Positions 12,301 through 16,377 of a stretch of DNA of 37,335 nucleotides are shown here, one piece after another. This stretch comes from Candidatus Omnitrophota bacterium (GTDB lineage: Bacteria; Omnitrophota; Gorgyraeia; JAHIPI01): NCBI GenBank assembly GCA_016783745.1, contig JADHVZ010000019.1:1-37335 (forward strand), written 5' to 3'. Made by a program: the position numbers and the translations under genes. Under the pieces are notes generated by a model. That model worked only from the letters and a program-made list of their open reading frames with translations. It was not told the DNA's origin and did not search any database. How positions within the stretch are numbered: position 1 is the first letter of the stretch; every line of letters begins with the position of its first letter.

Positions 12301-13308
12301 ATCGCGACGATACACTACGCAGACGGTGAGCCGTCAGAGCTTGACATTACCTTTATAAATGAGCAGACTACATCACTGCAAGAGTTCACAGGCACCATGA
12401 ATAATAGCCGCGATGTCAGCTTCAAACAGACACAGTACGGCTATGAACTGGCGATAACCGAAGGCGAACAGAGGAAAATATACGTATTTGGCCAGGATGG
12501 TATTAAAGTCGACACCGCCCCCGCCTCATGGTCGAGGACGGGTGTGGAACTTGATCCTGTGCTGGAGGCGGCTGCAGAGGCGGATGCCACTATAAGTGAT
12601 ACCAATGTAGCGGCACTTACCGGTGATACGCTCGAAAGCCGCATAACTAACCTTGCCGAGCTGCAAGCTGACGCGGAAGCACTCCTTGTAGGTGTTCCAG
12701 ATACACAGAGCACGTTATCACTAAATATAAAGACACAGGACGGCTCAGAAAAAGCTACGGCCTTCTATATACTGCGGGATTTTGGTGTGGAGAACAGAAC
12801 CTTTCTCATACCGGCTGAGCTTGTCTCTTCGCAGGACTTTATGTTTGCCCTCTTCTTTTCCCTCACAAGCGGAAATTATGGAAGCCTGCCTGAGGGAAAA
12901 CCCTACATTTTCATGCCTGTTGATCATATACTTAGTAAAGACTCAGATGGTAATGTCTATGACCACATGCTGGGAGATTGCACCGGTAACGGAGTCGTGC
13001 TTGTAAACAAGGCCTATCAGGAAGCAGTAACCACACTCAACGATCACCCAAATCTATTGGGCCAACTCGCCGGAAGGCTCTACCTGCAAGTCCTCATAGA
13101 GCATGAGCTTGGGCATGAGACAGATGCATTGAACGGCGACGCCGCGGAAGAGTTCCTTGTGGGCCTCGATGTGGAGTTCTTTATTGATCTGGCCCTGGCG
13201 AATAACATAGACCCCGTAGAATTCACGAATATCCTTTCAGAGATCCCCTTGATCTCAGATGAATTTAAAAGCATGGTCAACGCGCGGTTATTCTCGCCAG
13301 TTAATTAG
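1..13308 (+). CDS. Giant modular protein, 5'-truncated by window edge
   Basis: The reading frame is open from base 1 (the codons before the first ATG at 124 translate into sequence homologous to an internal repeat), so the true start lies outside the window. About 4,435 codons are visible, ending in TAA at 13306-13308. Modules in order: HELRH metallopeptidase-like (1-330); GNAT-like patch (about 640-900, motif DDQGIA); glutamate-dehydrogenase-like (1990-3220); PASWS linker (3949); second HELRH module (3966-4500); beta module (4510-4788); kinase-like (4800-5420); repeated linker (5482-5607); HESVH module (5608-6060); Rossmann/methyltransferase-like region (6100-7000); duplicated block B1 (7135-8577); divergent kinase-like region (8620-9350); unknown helical region (9355-10190); kinase-like (10195-10840); repeated linker (10879-11004); duplicated block B2 (11044-12489); PASWS linker; HELGH module (12700-13305). 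No signal peptide or membrane segment can be judged without the N-terminus. Giant ORFs are known from Omnitrophota; function, localisation and processing are unknown. Frame integrity over 13 kb argues for a real gene. Confidence 0.9.
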   Translation, partial: ALAKARSEGFAPSSALTFFETDHIIDSEGKAHLAGDCKQNSMISLKRGIKAKLDALNAQISRSGDILLQVLLEHELRHEATGQTGEESEKQFMQLDAKRLVELAIGNGIMYPFSLSTVLSREKLIADEFKDAIALEAIGFELRVERDSVTELVNGYNENNDIEKVYDYDGTVWQDYEYDEITNELKFVTLFNPVMGENIRVRLIDYNYEDNYEEWEILVDAAEVGDFVKRGTFFVRFISPRNINFNYIEVDPGHDDQGIAKTVLRWLALSSHRSGGDNALLSMEQNYNPKTAHISSTLYDYDQLILTTGGWFGTQGATAIEGADESNIDRILLETKFYFRHGSEEITIEVVNADTREISVTITDLVTHATIAEGLSDIPYGYKFSIENMRLIVRNDQDEIIDLRYPLSSSFYWKGRPDAARIARDQKADLQKFLSGLIEISYNDGLITEVIDRINGQEKNTSVTYSGEDSATITFSDGTSVTYTINKTPDPEHGITLPDRKDEINNSITYLANLKNQALFKDGLDTLNIEPIYQDMLLNITELFGMMSRYVSPENPFSPHNARTALVNNQRVAENTARYLKAKLFDKASSGALAELRQEIAGSILEDQEILLRLLDAIEAVISTNAYSVLKAQDIPLSLTFDGAALTGNELVREIEFIYEPAAGFIVTNLVGDPETDIYTKGGMRNKEASTLNEEFKIWQNSYKEIYDLAYAMLPKNLLSGIAYEGAKSLIKISPQAEKTELLSSWAKSAVDAGLIAKYVGGPDMAMYAEDMQLIADTIAARYKEHLINELNILNGVVSLRQIAEGQDSVAYYNAALSGREAAMGVRFLSDELMSLIREHALRAIKDGAIDLSSIAIPDELDVIITKILGACVTGGEEDRGAFPHTKLAVTGHGTAKSVEMAAEYLGMTPSETRIIVSGAGDGGGSVALKLARRGYKIVGISDINGMVHNPDGFTIEELQRLNNKPVKERNVLNDLTGTETSTNPDDLFSLNADILVPAATAYSINDEVISKLKVKAIVELANNSFLGYENLLYERGILVLPGATVNFGGVYTSYNEDMNKHLYSISELRDLVINAEGGISLSTGMDTNYIETVPIAGKGSVTAVDGLINTSDIQELPVGTYIDVIEGKVYTMAEYIGDVGAGYTQTIPVDHDGITRQVIITDGAITFSEIPELSVGLSATVYDRIDDLKTRLYAEIDETAVKLNGIILALHDKNKNSTLIVEKLKEAIAALKNEIYLDIEGAYSARIDEIVQGYRDNGYLLTDTIARHNAAIKIAWEEEITINLEINSDNIDDDVTIDLKTGRILNIGNDGIGTTPASWSVDEEGNPRGLDEGVYLDENKLSPQNLTSSVTFEAVKQVEGYNVLVEANSIFSDGQYGAILQAALAQARSEGFTTTSLLSFFEADHIIGSNGNAHLAGDCKQNGLIALKHGLKAKLDILNAQIPGAGDILLQVLIEHELRHERDGEALEEIITKNDIKRLVELSLEKGLNPTTVMDTLFTNGLAENPAGNPASITFSDGSIVTIRYNEDGEDVTRLDVDFINGETTELPGNGEFTQTLANGHTVHFTQTAAGYELSINDGDNTKIYKFRPDGTKVDAPADGASITFEGLMEWARGFVTSFSERHGVTFREEPFGTAFYVFESKDVGEVLKLSRDTATPELFSKLFVEPYKLVTERLSGRFADVKAVRITSDGRLEECAVEDAHGYVQEGLKPLDEEIRELLADGSSVAVQRAKDLINETISLYGEIISKGVIDIDINQLFLRHFGIDKEGRVKLMDLSHLQDTLNLQNHQMHLANSNTKLHSQLSGWAVSCGAAGQELYSEFFIHPTDPSTGGLMTRINLAELLPDAEQASERAVPMQDWTPKLVSMGGFKPAALGNNERLTGSDYMAAVNERNLAVAEDEILKSNLRSYGEAVVLKYDELVEAGVNIRFFRGLKTLAFRDTETNTVWLNEALVLENQADAPPEEIGALEVVLEALLTHESVHNSTTGTLFEEWSEEIEAVAAECGVYSRAAADNYYIVDSISDFLDKKFGINNIADDELLFMAGTRPPMMRIVKFVTKYYSKYGIYNNGILHPAFIGSDITQCDIVNPNHERDKTGLYFAAGADLSNAILSMDADNLIFAGKDVVNAETLGIVKNTMWETIESSPGAAKYMSNKYKEGFAYAQDFRDMGVEKALILELKEVGVLKEDVEDPIEVDDKGEPITSAEYEGNRYAQISFWWKYPGGTVKRRYTVTFDKEDDLTNTQAYSSLLNNVLDGGIDYFYQRAAEDMPMKYMQYIPRISRAIKQGGYSITGDKYGGVAYDRDIEMALSASGSKYTRADETESSAMARWNGYIVETKPDRYGWHMNMRKKLWDGYELNEGDTVEEGRDRAYVIRRNSAGNIREIRTKDGNVILSATYSADPSGAIKSITVTDALRNAAEYSVDAPAAFTIPLADGGAISVVKGYDAAYTISEIVATSAVRISRFNNDGMAIGEREEIILNTYSGIYANMPDFEILSVEEKWQLFLKIPLIKRLWSVCDAFLRHSIDIAVNTIQWVIIHYGYSQKNRLNSFYNVVIEKYIPKDGSRFVIGEWGVSSAITSVDFARLLESRGINGNIVASDIIRTLRLVQVGTNAALFDNQGSIDTLLMDGRLYRNGPQLHSSEADILRQAYDRGEYIEFTRTVPEAEAYASEHPEQFILKDADALDPRIEKNTYDVSISMDLGMYLDKDEKYRLIKNLGRSVKEGGYVIVGEEKTGITKYGVWQRAGSRLVRVDYEEPGATYLIDLDPELFMHIDLAGLAEDPAGNPASTTFDDGSIATIHYADGEPSKLDIAFINEQTTSLPEFTGTMNNSREVSFKQTQYGYELAITEGEQRKIYVFAGDGTRVKVIDNYTPELEWARQHREEVIKATLGNPANWADPSIENGKGWTWTDLRRDSSIDAYKCEYRREDNGPIVYTKYVKIPVEGTPPNISEVFDRFGNRFANTTVVRNLRYYDADGKEQIAPVAYVQDEVQPVYNLLDTLSESADPTDEQRARDIIDDYLNMLQEMWEVGLSIPSHQLTLVNVGVDTDDKVYYFDLERFDTELPFDLEDYFHYLIANNSGWLPRKFRTYFKERFTSRFTPEKLRGWFESPKPGTPIQPSCDDVLEERVRRQMAIGDLTASGTPEAAQALLDFIEQETDTALIKTAAEALHSIGISSRTGIPFEDGILTITRDQMDKVTSSVDGAGRTGLNEYTLGNGIALFTEDATPWEIAEGLTHGCNRTVMTGDWDEDSQKFTGETAALLDATIYMPEITYYEDLKDLFNIPEACVTANNPVEKQYAYVLDEALAKLSVYEGKRALGMAAGHIEGVGQYGLSSEEASKLGELELIFKLTYNERTNVYTSTIPSFNALRAKIDQVKELHVTPDVLAAIANGYGRRSFGELYDVAQGFIRELGERDGLSFEEEEGTSYIVWGSPGFGEVLKIFRGISSAEETEKHLVKPYKLVRNQLDGLFADVKAIRFTPDGKIEECSIENAEGYVSEELSRLDKRLDELLYLYDMAGAEAIEAIKDLIEDAISQYAEIIKKGVIDTDGVRLFLTHFGVKEDGKVKFLDLSHLRSTADMDILECQQYLERSNQLLYDSLNERRGAYAEDAADEIFNYFFPDADDPSTGGLMTRINLAELLPDAEQASERAVPMQDWTPKLVSMGGDGEEGEYSIHHNDAGNIEEIRLRDSGELLLQAHYGDDPAGAIQSITVTEALQQAADYTVNQPAAFAIPLADGGAISIVKNYDAAYTISEIVATSAVRISRFNNDGMAIGEREEIILDSYDSIYANMPDFEILSVEEKWQLFLKIPLIKELWSACDAFLQHSIDIAVNTIQWVIIHYGYSQKNRLNSFYNVVIEKYIPKDGSKFVISEWGVSSSITSVDFARLLEARGMNGSIVASDIIRTLRLVRVGANAALFDHKGNIDTLLMDGQLYWYGPQLISPEADILRQAYGRGEYAEFTRMVPEAEAYASANPDKFILKDADALDPRIEKNTYDVSISMNLAQYLDKHEKYELIKNLGRSVKEGGYVIIGEEKTGIIKYGVWQRAGSRLVRVDYEEAGATYLIDLDPELFMHIDLAGLVEDSDGNPASTTFSDGSIATIHYADGEPSELDITFINEQTTSLQEFTGTMNNSRDVSFKQTQYGYELAITEGEQRKIYVFGQDGIKVDTAPASWSRTGVELDPVLEAAAEADATISDTNVAALTGDTLESRITNLAELQADAEALLVGVPDTQSTLSLNIKTQDGSEKATAFYILRDFGVENRTFLIPAELVSSQDFMFALFFSLTSGNYGSLPEGKPYIFMPVDHILSKDSDGNVYDHMLGDCTGNGVVLVNKAYQEAVTTLNDHPNLLGQLAGRLYLQVLIEHELGHETDALNGDAAEEFLVGLDVEFFIDLALANNIDPVEFTNILSEIPLISDEFKSMVNARLFSPVN
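1990..3220 (+). other. Glutamate/leucine/phenylalanine/valine dehydrogenase-like domain inside giant gene
   Basis: The C-terminal half (about 2660-3220) follows the ELFV-dehydrogenase dinucleotide-binding domain closely: TGHGTAKSVEMAAEYLG, a Rossmann glycine motif GAGDGGG (about 2755-2775), then SDINGMVHNPDGFTIEEL, DILVPAATAYSI, ELANNSFL, ERGILVLPGATVNFGGV. The N-terminal half (about 2038-2400) has recognisable remnants of the catalytic domain: KGGMRN, YEGAKSLI (position of the catalytic lysine of GGGKGG) and GGPDMAMYAEDM. The usual second active-site surroundings are altered, so activity is uncertain. A complete metabolic-enzyme fold embedded in a giant protein is unusual. Confidence 0.75.
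3966..4500 (+). other. HExxH metallopeptidase-like module, copy 2 (inside giant gene)
   Basis: Begins just after a PASWS linker (about 3949-3963) and contains SFFEADHI, HLAGDCKQN and HELRHE (4369-4386). It matches copy 1 almost motif for motif, which also proves that the reading frame before the first in-window ATG is coding. A beta module follows directly. Confidence 0.6.
4510..4788 (+). repeat. Beta-rich repeat module, copy 1 of 3 (inside giant gene)
   Basis: Encodes the pattern NPAS-TF-DGSI--I-Y--G, then FIN--TT-LP, then a GYEL-I-------YKF-DGTKV ending. Copies 2 and 3 lie at 8338-8601 and 12250-12513 and are much closer to each other than to this copy. A shorter relative (ATITFSDGTSVTYTI) occurs near 1411-1455. 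The short alternating hydrophobic strands suggest a small beta sandwich or hairpin domain used as spacer or binding element; this is inference. Confidence 0.6.
4800..5420 (+). other. Kinase-like module, copy 1 (inside giant gene)
   Basis: The module has a VAIK-like segment GEVLKLSRD (about 4936-4962) and a DFG-like segment with preceding turn, GRVKLMDLSHL (about 5308-5340), in the spacing expected for an aminoglycoside-phosphotransferase or protein-kinase fold. The HRD-type catalytic loop is not evident, so it may be a pseudokinase. Copy 2 at 10195-10800 keeps both segments (GEVLKIFRG, GKVKFLDLSHL). A third, very divergent relative may lie at 8620-9230 (YTKYVKIP, KVYYFDLERFD). Family assignment is an inference from motif order. 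Confidence 0.45.
5482..5607 (+). repeat. 126-base near-identical linker, copy 1
   Basis: Encodes DPSTGGLMTRINLAELLPD followed by a segment ending TPKLVSMGG. The second copy at 10879-11004 differs by a single base over 126 (aatcaac here, aattaac there), although the kinase-like modules just upstream of both copies have diverged strongly. This implies recent copying or gene conversion restricted to the linker. Confidence 0.9.
5608..6060 (+). other. HESVH zincin-like module (inside giant gene)
   Basis: HESVH is encoded at 5935-5949 and is followed by an acidic helix, EEWSEEIEA, which could supply the third zinc ligand as in gluzincin-type peptidases. The upstream strand NTVWLNEALVL resembles the edge-strand segment preceding the active-site helix in many zincins. 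The module is unrelated in sequence to the HELRH modules, so it is a separate putative peptidase site. Confidence 0.5.
7135..8577 (+). repeat. Large internal duplication, block B1
   Basis: Block B1 corresponds to block B2 at 11044-12489. From 7341 onward the two are collinear at a constant offset of 3912 bases with no indel; one 3-base indel lies further upstream. Bases 7570-7696 are identical to 11482-11608 (127 bases). The block encodes a beta-hairpin region (RRNSAGNIREI, LADGGAIS), a methyltransferase-like domain and a beta module. Confidence 0.9.
7630..8335 (+). other. SAM-methyltransferase-like module, copy 1 (inside giant gene)
   Basis: The order FVIGEWGVSSAITSVDFARLL (motif I region), IVASDI (acidic end of strand 2), YDVSISMDLGMYL (motif IV region) and LGRSVKEGGYVIVGEE (late beta strand) matches class I Rossmann methyltransferases. 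Motif I lacks the usual GxGxG, so SAM binding is not assured. The second copy is at 11542-12247. Confidence 0.5.
10195..10840 (+). other. Kinase-like module, copy 2 (inside giant gene)
   Basis: Homologous to the module at 4800-5420: GEVLKIFRG (about 10315-10341) and GKVKFLDLSHL (about 10696-10728) align with the VAIK-like and DFG-like segments, and ADVKAIRFTPDGKIEEC matches ADVKAVRITSDGRLEEC of copy 1. It is followed by the same 126-base linker as copy 1. A catalytic HRD loop is not evident. Confidence 0.45.
10879..11004 (+). repeat. 126-base near-identical linker, copy 2
   Basis: One mismatch to 5482-5607 over the whole length. Here the linker leads into block B2, whereas copy 1 leads into the HESVH module, so the linker marks a module-exchange junction. 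Confidence 0.9.
11044..12489 (+). repeat. Large internal duplication, block B2
   Basis: Duplicate of 7135-8577 (offset 3912 bases over most of its length; see block B1). It contains the second methyltransferase-like module (11542-12247) and third beta module (12250-12513), and ends shortly before the second PASWS linker at about 12520-12537. Confidence 0.9.
12700..13305 (+). other. HExxH metallopeptidase-like module, copy 3 (C-terminus of giant protein)
   Basis: Contains HELGHE at 13102-13119 preceded by LYLQVLIE, matching LLQVLIEHELRHE of the earlier copies, and upstream MLGDCTGNG matching LAGDCKQNG. The giant protein ends about 60 residues after the motif, so a putative peptidase module forms the C-terminus. 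Confidence 0.55.
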
Positions 13309-13323
13309 GGACAGATATCGTTA

Positions 13324-14484
13324 TTAAGAATTCAAAGTGATTTTCTTGTAGCTCATTATGTTATAACCGAAGTGCGCGAAAGATCGGCTCCCCCCATATA
13401 TGAGATGCCCCCTGACGTTGTTTCCGGGGTTTAGTTTCCTATAATACCTCAGCCCTTTTAGGAAGTCTTCGTTCATAGTTTTACCAAGCTTTATTTCGAC
13501 CGGTATAACACTTGTACCATGATCCAATATGAGATCGACTTCGTTGCCGATATTGTCCCTGAAGTAAAAAAGATTACTTCTCTTTCCGGAATTAAATCTC
13601 GATTTAAGGATCTCAGATACTATGAACGTCTCAAAGAGCGAGCCTTTCAGCGGGTGGTTGGCTACCTGCTTACTATTTTCTATGTCCAATAGATAACATG
13701 CCAAACCTACGTCTACAAAGTAAAGCTTAGGGGATTTGATAAGTCTTTTTCTGAAGTTTTTATGATGAGGTTTTACCATGTGAATGGCGTAACTTGCCTC
13801 AAGGACAGAAAGCCAGCTTTTGGCCGTGTTATGATTGATACCGCAGTCATTTCCCAAGCTGGCTATATTGAGCACTTGCGCGGTTCTTGATGCGCATAAT
13901 TTCAGAAAGAGATCAAATTTTGAAAGGTCTTTAATATTAATAAGATTCCTTATGTCGCGCTCAAGATAGGTATTTGTGTAGAACGCAAGGGCTTCAGTCG
14001 GGTTAAGGCGCTTGTCATGTATGCGCGGATAAAATCCCGTATATAAGATCTTATCCAACGTGACACCCTCTTTATTTTTATAAATCTCGTCATATGAAAA
14101 GGGAAGAAGCGTTGCCAGAGCGGTTCTTCCCGCCAATGTTTGGGTAATAGACCGCAATAGTTCGAAGTTCTGACTGCCTGTCAAAATAAAAAGGCCGTCC
14201 TTTTTTCTTTTGTCCGCAATAGTCTGTATATATGAGAGCAGTTCAGGAAGGCGCTGCACCTCATCTAACACCGCGCCGCCTTCGGCACATTCTTCCAAAA
14301 AAGACCTCGGATCGCTTCGGGCCCTGTTACGCACGTCCGGATCTTCCAAAGAAAAATATTTTTTTTTCGGAAAAAGCATTTTGCAAAGAGTGGTTTTGCC
14401 TGATTGCCTGGGGCCGGTTATGGTAACGACAGGAAATTGTTTGGCGTAACCGAGGACCTTAGACTGGATATCCCGTTTGATCAT
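13324..14484 (-). CDS. AAA-type ATP-binding protein with DUF4143-like C-terminus
   Basis: 386 residues. Walker A GPRQSGKT lies about 25 residues from the N-terminus, a Walker B-type AVLDEVQR follows at about 75, and LTGSQNFEL is the sensor-like segment typical of this family. The C-terminal half (SLFETFIVSEIL, FYFRDNIGNEVDLIL, PVEIKLGKT) has the PD-(D/E)xK nuclease-like look of DUF4143, with the D...E-x-K order. Such proteins are common and poorly characterised; some are associated with toxin-antitoxin-like or mobile contexts. The start chosen is the ATG at 14484 rather than the in-frame ATG at 14499, because the -10 box (14491-14496) lies between them and predicts transcription starting at 14484. 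The gene is convergent with the giant gene, with 15 bases between stop codons. Confidence 0.85.
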   Translation of the reverse strand: MIKRDIQSKVLGYAKQFPVVTITGPRQSGKTTLCKMLFPKKKYFSLEDPDVRNRARSDPRSFLEECAEGGAVLDEVQRLPELLSYIQTIADKRKKDGLFILTGSQNFELLRSITQTLAGRTALATLLPFSYDEIYKNKEGVTLDKILYTGFYPRIHDKRLNPTEALAFYTNTYLERDIRNLINIKDLSKFDLFLKLCASRTAQVLNIASLGNDCGINHNTAKSWLSVLEASYAIHMVKPHHKNFRKRLIKSPKLYFVDVGLACYLLDIENSKQVANHPLKGSLFETFIVSEILKSRFNSGKRSNLFYFRDNIGNEVDLILDHGTSVIPVEIKLGKTMNEDFLKGLRYYRKLNPGNNVRGHLIYGGSRSFAHFGYNIMSYKKITLNS

Positions 14485-14490
14485 GCTATA

Positions 14491-14519
14491 AGTATACATG
14501 ATTCTTTACAGTTTGTCAA
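14491..14519 (-). promoter_or_regulatory. Sigma70 promoter of the AAA ATPase gene; leaderless start
   Basis: On the minus strand, TTGACA (14514-14519), a 17-base spacer and TATACT (14491-14496). Exactly six bases separate the -10 box from the ATG at 14484, so +1 coincides with the A of the start codon. There is no room for a Shine-Dalgarno sequence on such a transcript. Confidence 0.75.
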
Positions 14520-14817
14520 TATAACTATAATATTGTAAAGAAAGTATTCAATAAAGAATCTTAATTCGGCGAAAAGATTAGCGAGCGGGACAAAAAACAT
14601 AGATACCTTACAATGTAAGTAACTATAATAAAGTTACCGAATTACTGAGCTATTACAATGGAGCCTAATTGGGGCCGGAGGCTGATTATTTAAAAGGAAG
14701 GGATTGGCCGCGCCGCGGATGGGAGCGGCACTTTCTCGGACATTTCGTCCTCGGTCGCTTCGCCCCTACGGGGCTCGCAATGACGAGGCTTGGATTCCTG
14801 CCCTAATTTAAATAAAA
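14520..14817. other. Intergenic region with dispersed-repeat-like GC-rich hairpins
   Basis: No gene seen. The left part is AT-rich with small dyads (CTTACAATGTAAG near 14607; GTAACT...AGTTAC near 14619-14637). Bases about 14700-14800 are GC-rich and include the perfect hairpin GCCCC-TAC-GGGGC (14762-14774) followed by CTCGCAATGACGAGG. That wording resembles the dispersed intergenic repeats containing CAATGACG that occur in many bacterial genomes; membership in a repeat family cannot be verified from one copy. Confidence 0.4.
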
Positions 14818-14846
14818 TTGACCTCTATAAAGAAAGGTGGTAGAAT
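14818..14846 (+). promoter_or_regulatory. Sigma70 promoter of the rubredoxin gene
   Basis: TTGACC (14818-14823), 17-base spacer, TAGAAT (14841-14846). Predicted start near 14853 gives a ~47-base leader that carries AAGGAGG about six bases before the rubredoxin ATG. Confidence 0.65.
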
Positions 14847-14899
14847 TATGCTTGGTTGATTTACAATAATCGCGAACGATATATTTAAGGAGGATACCA

Positions 14900-15058
14900 A
14901 TGCAGTTATACAGATGCACAAAGTGTAATTATATTTATGATCCCGCCGCAGGCGATGCCATAGGAGGCATTAGTCCGGGTACGCCGTTTGAGAAGCTTCC
15001 GGATGACTGGACCTGCCTGTTATGCGGGGAAAAGAAGGATAAATTTGTTAAAGAATGA
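14900..15058 (+). CDS. Rubredoxin
   Basis: 52 codons encoding a classical rubredoxin with the two iron-binding cysteine pairs CTKC (residues 6-9) and CLLC (39-42), the aromatic YIYDPAAGD segment and the conserved [10 protein letters not shown]. It is a small cytoplasmic one-electron carrier; in anaerobes rubredoxin commonly feeds oxygen- or peroxide-reducing enzymes such as rubrerythrins. A strong Shine-Dalgarno AAGGAGG precedes the ATG. Its stop overlaps or closely abuts the downstream TPR gene. A ferritin-like protein and hybrid cluster protein lie a few kb downstream, fitting an anaerobe with stress defences. Length is normal for the family. Confidence 0.95.
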   Translation: MQLYRCTKCNYIYDPAAGDAIGGISPGTPFEKLPDDWTCLLCGEKKDKFVKE

Positions 15059-15069
15059 GGAGAGAGCCG

Positions 15070-16377
15070 ATGACAAAAAAGAAAAAATTGAAGTATATGC
15101 CGCAGGCAAGTCATGCTAAAGTGATCGCCGCGCTCTTTTTAACAGGGCTATTAATATCATTTTTAGGATGGAACTATTGTTTGAGGCCTGCCTCTTACGG
15201 GAGAGTGGTTAAGAAGTATATGGATGGCGGCGTTACTACTCTGAAAGAAAAGAAACTGGTCAGCGCCGCCGATGAATGGCTGCGTAAAAAAAAGGACAGG
15301 GGCGCTAAGCTCAGCGAGCTTGAACTGGAATTTTTGGCCGAAAGAGAGATCGATAGCAATAGCTTTAAAGCGGTGATGGCGCTTTCCGGAAGAGAACCTG
15401 ATTATGAAACGGCCGCGCAGTCTTATGTAAAGATCTTATCATTTGACCCGGATAATGAAGAAGCCCTTTCCGGATTAGCCGCCATTTTCGCGGCTATGGA
15501 TAATTATGATAAAGCGGCGGAATATTGCCAAAGCCTTATAAGTAAATATCCGAATAAATCTAATTATTACATCCTGTTAGCGGAGCTGCAAAATGAGCAC
15601 TCTGTAGGTGATCCTATAGAGACTCTGGAGTCGGGAATAGGGCAGATACCTGACAGCTATGACCTGAACGTCAATTTAGCGTATTATTATTCCGCGAAGG
15701 GTGATGATGATGCCTCACTGGAGAAAGCGGATCGCGCTACGGACATCAATCCTTCCGGAGAATGGGCATACAGATTAAAAGGCCGCGTCTATCATAAAAA
15801 AGGCGAGCTGGCGAAAGCAAGGGAAGCTTATCAGATGGCCAATGAGTTAAATCCGGACGACGAGACCGCCAGGCAGTTCCTGCGTAACTTTGACACATTG
15901 GAATATATAGCTGTTTTGATGAAATTCGTTGACGATTTTGCTTACGCTGACAGCCTGGCGGCCAAAGGTGTGGATGAAACAGCCTCCGCGGGCCAGACTC
16001 TGGCATATTCCGAAGAGAAGATCATAACTGAACGCAAGGCAAGCCCGGACATATTACTTGCCAGAGAATTGTTTAAGAATGCCTGGACCGCGATGAAGGA
16101 CTATAATACGGATAACGGCGGGATCAAAGAGGTAAACAATTCTTTTGTCAAGGCCTGTGAGCAGAGGGTGGACAGTGTTACTTTGCTGAACAAGAGTTTT
16201 TATAACCAGGAGATCGATAAGAGCCGGATAGGCGAGGCCAGCAGCGCGAAAAAGAAAGAAGGCAACCGTTATATCGTAGATGCCCTTACGCGCCTTTTAA
16301 AAATATTGCCGGAGAATGAAAACTGGAGAAGGCAGTATTTAGACTATCTTGTACTTCATTTTAGCGATGGAAAATAA
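15070..16377 (+). CDS. Membrane-anchored TPR-repeat protein
   Basis: 435 residues. A lysine-rich N-terminus is followed by one membrane segment (VIAALFLTGLLISFLGWNY, about residues 18-36), then a mostly helical region with several tetratricopeptide repeats (for example DNEEALSGLAAIFAAMDNYDKAAEYCQ, WAYRLKGRVYHKKGELAKAREAYQMANELNPDD shortened here to their recognisable cores A-Y-KA and NP). It is probably anchored in the inner membrane with the TPR domain outside, acting as an interaction scaffold. The ATG at 15070 is preferred because GAGGAGAGA precedes it; an in-frame ATG at 15055 overlaps the rubredoxin stop (ATGA) but has no ribosome-binding site. The 3' end overlaps the convergent dus gene by 17 bases. 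Specific partner unknown. Confidence 0.85.
   Translation: MTKKKKLKYMPQASHAKVIAALFLTGLLISFLGWNYCLRPASYGRVVKKYMDGGVTTLKEKKLVSAADEWLRKKKDRGAKLSELELEFLAEREIDSNSFKAVMALSGREPDYETAAQSYVKILSFDPDNEEALSGLAAIFAAMDNYDKAAEYCQSLISKYPNKSNYYILLAELQNEHSVGDPIETLESGIGQIPDSYDLNVNLAYYYSAKGDDDASLEKADRATDINPSGEWAYRLKGRVYHKKGELAKAREAYQMANELNPDDETARQFLRNFDTLEYIAVLMKFVDDFAYADSLAAKGVDETASAGQTLAYSEEKIITERKASPDILLARELFKNAWTAMKDYNTDNGGIKEVNNSFVKACEQRVDSVTLLNKSFYNQEIDKSRIGEASSAKKKEGNRYIVDALTRLLKILPENENWRRQYLDYLVLHFSDGK

Noticed and set aside
14700-14800. Possible small RNA or terminator
   Set aside because: The GCCCC-TAC-GGGGC hairpin has no U-tract and no promoter precedes it; a dispersed repeat is the simpler reading.
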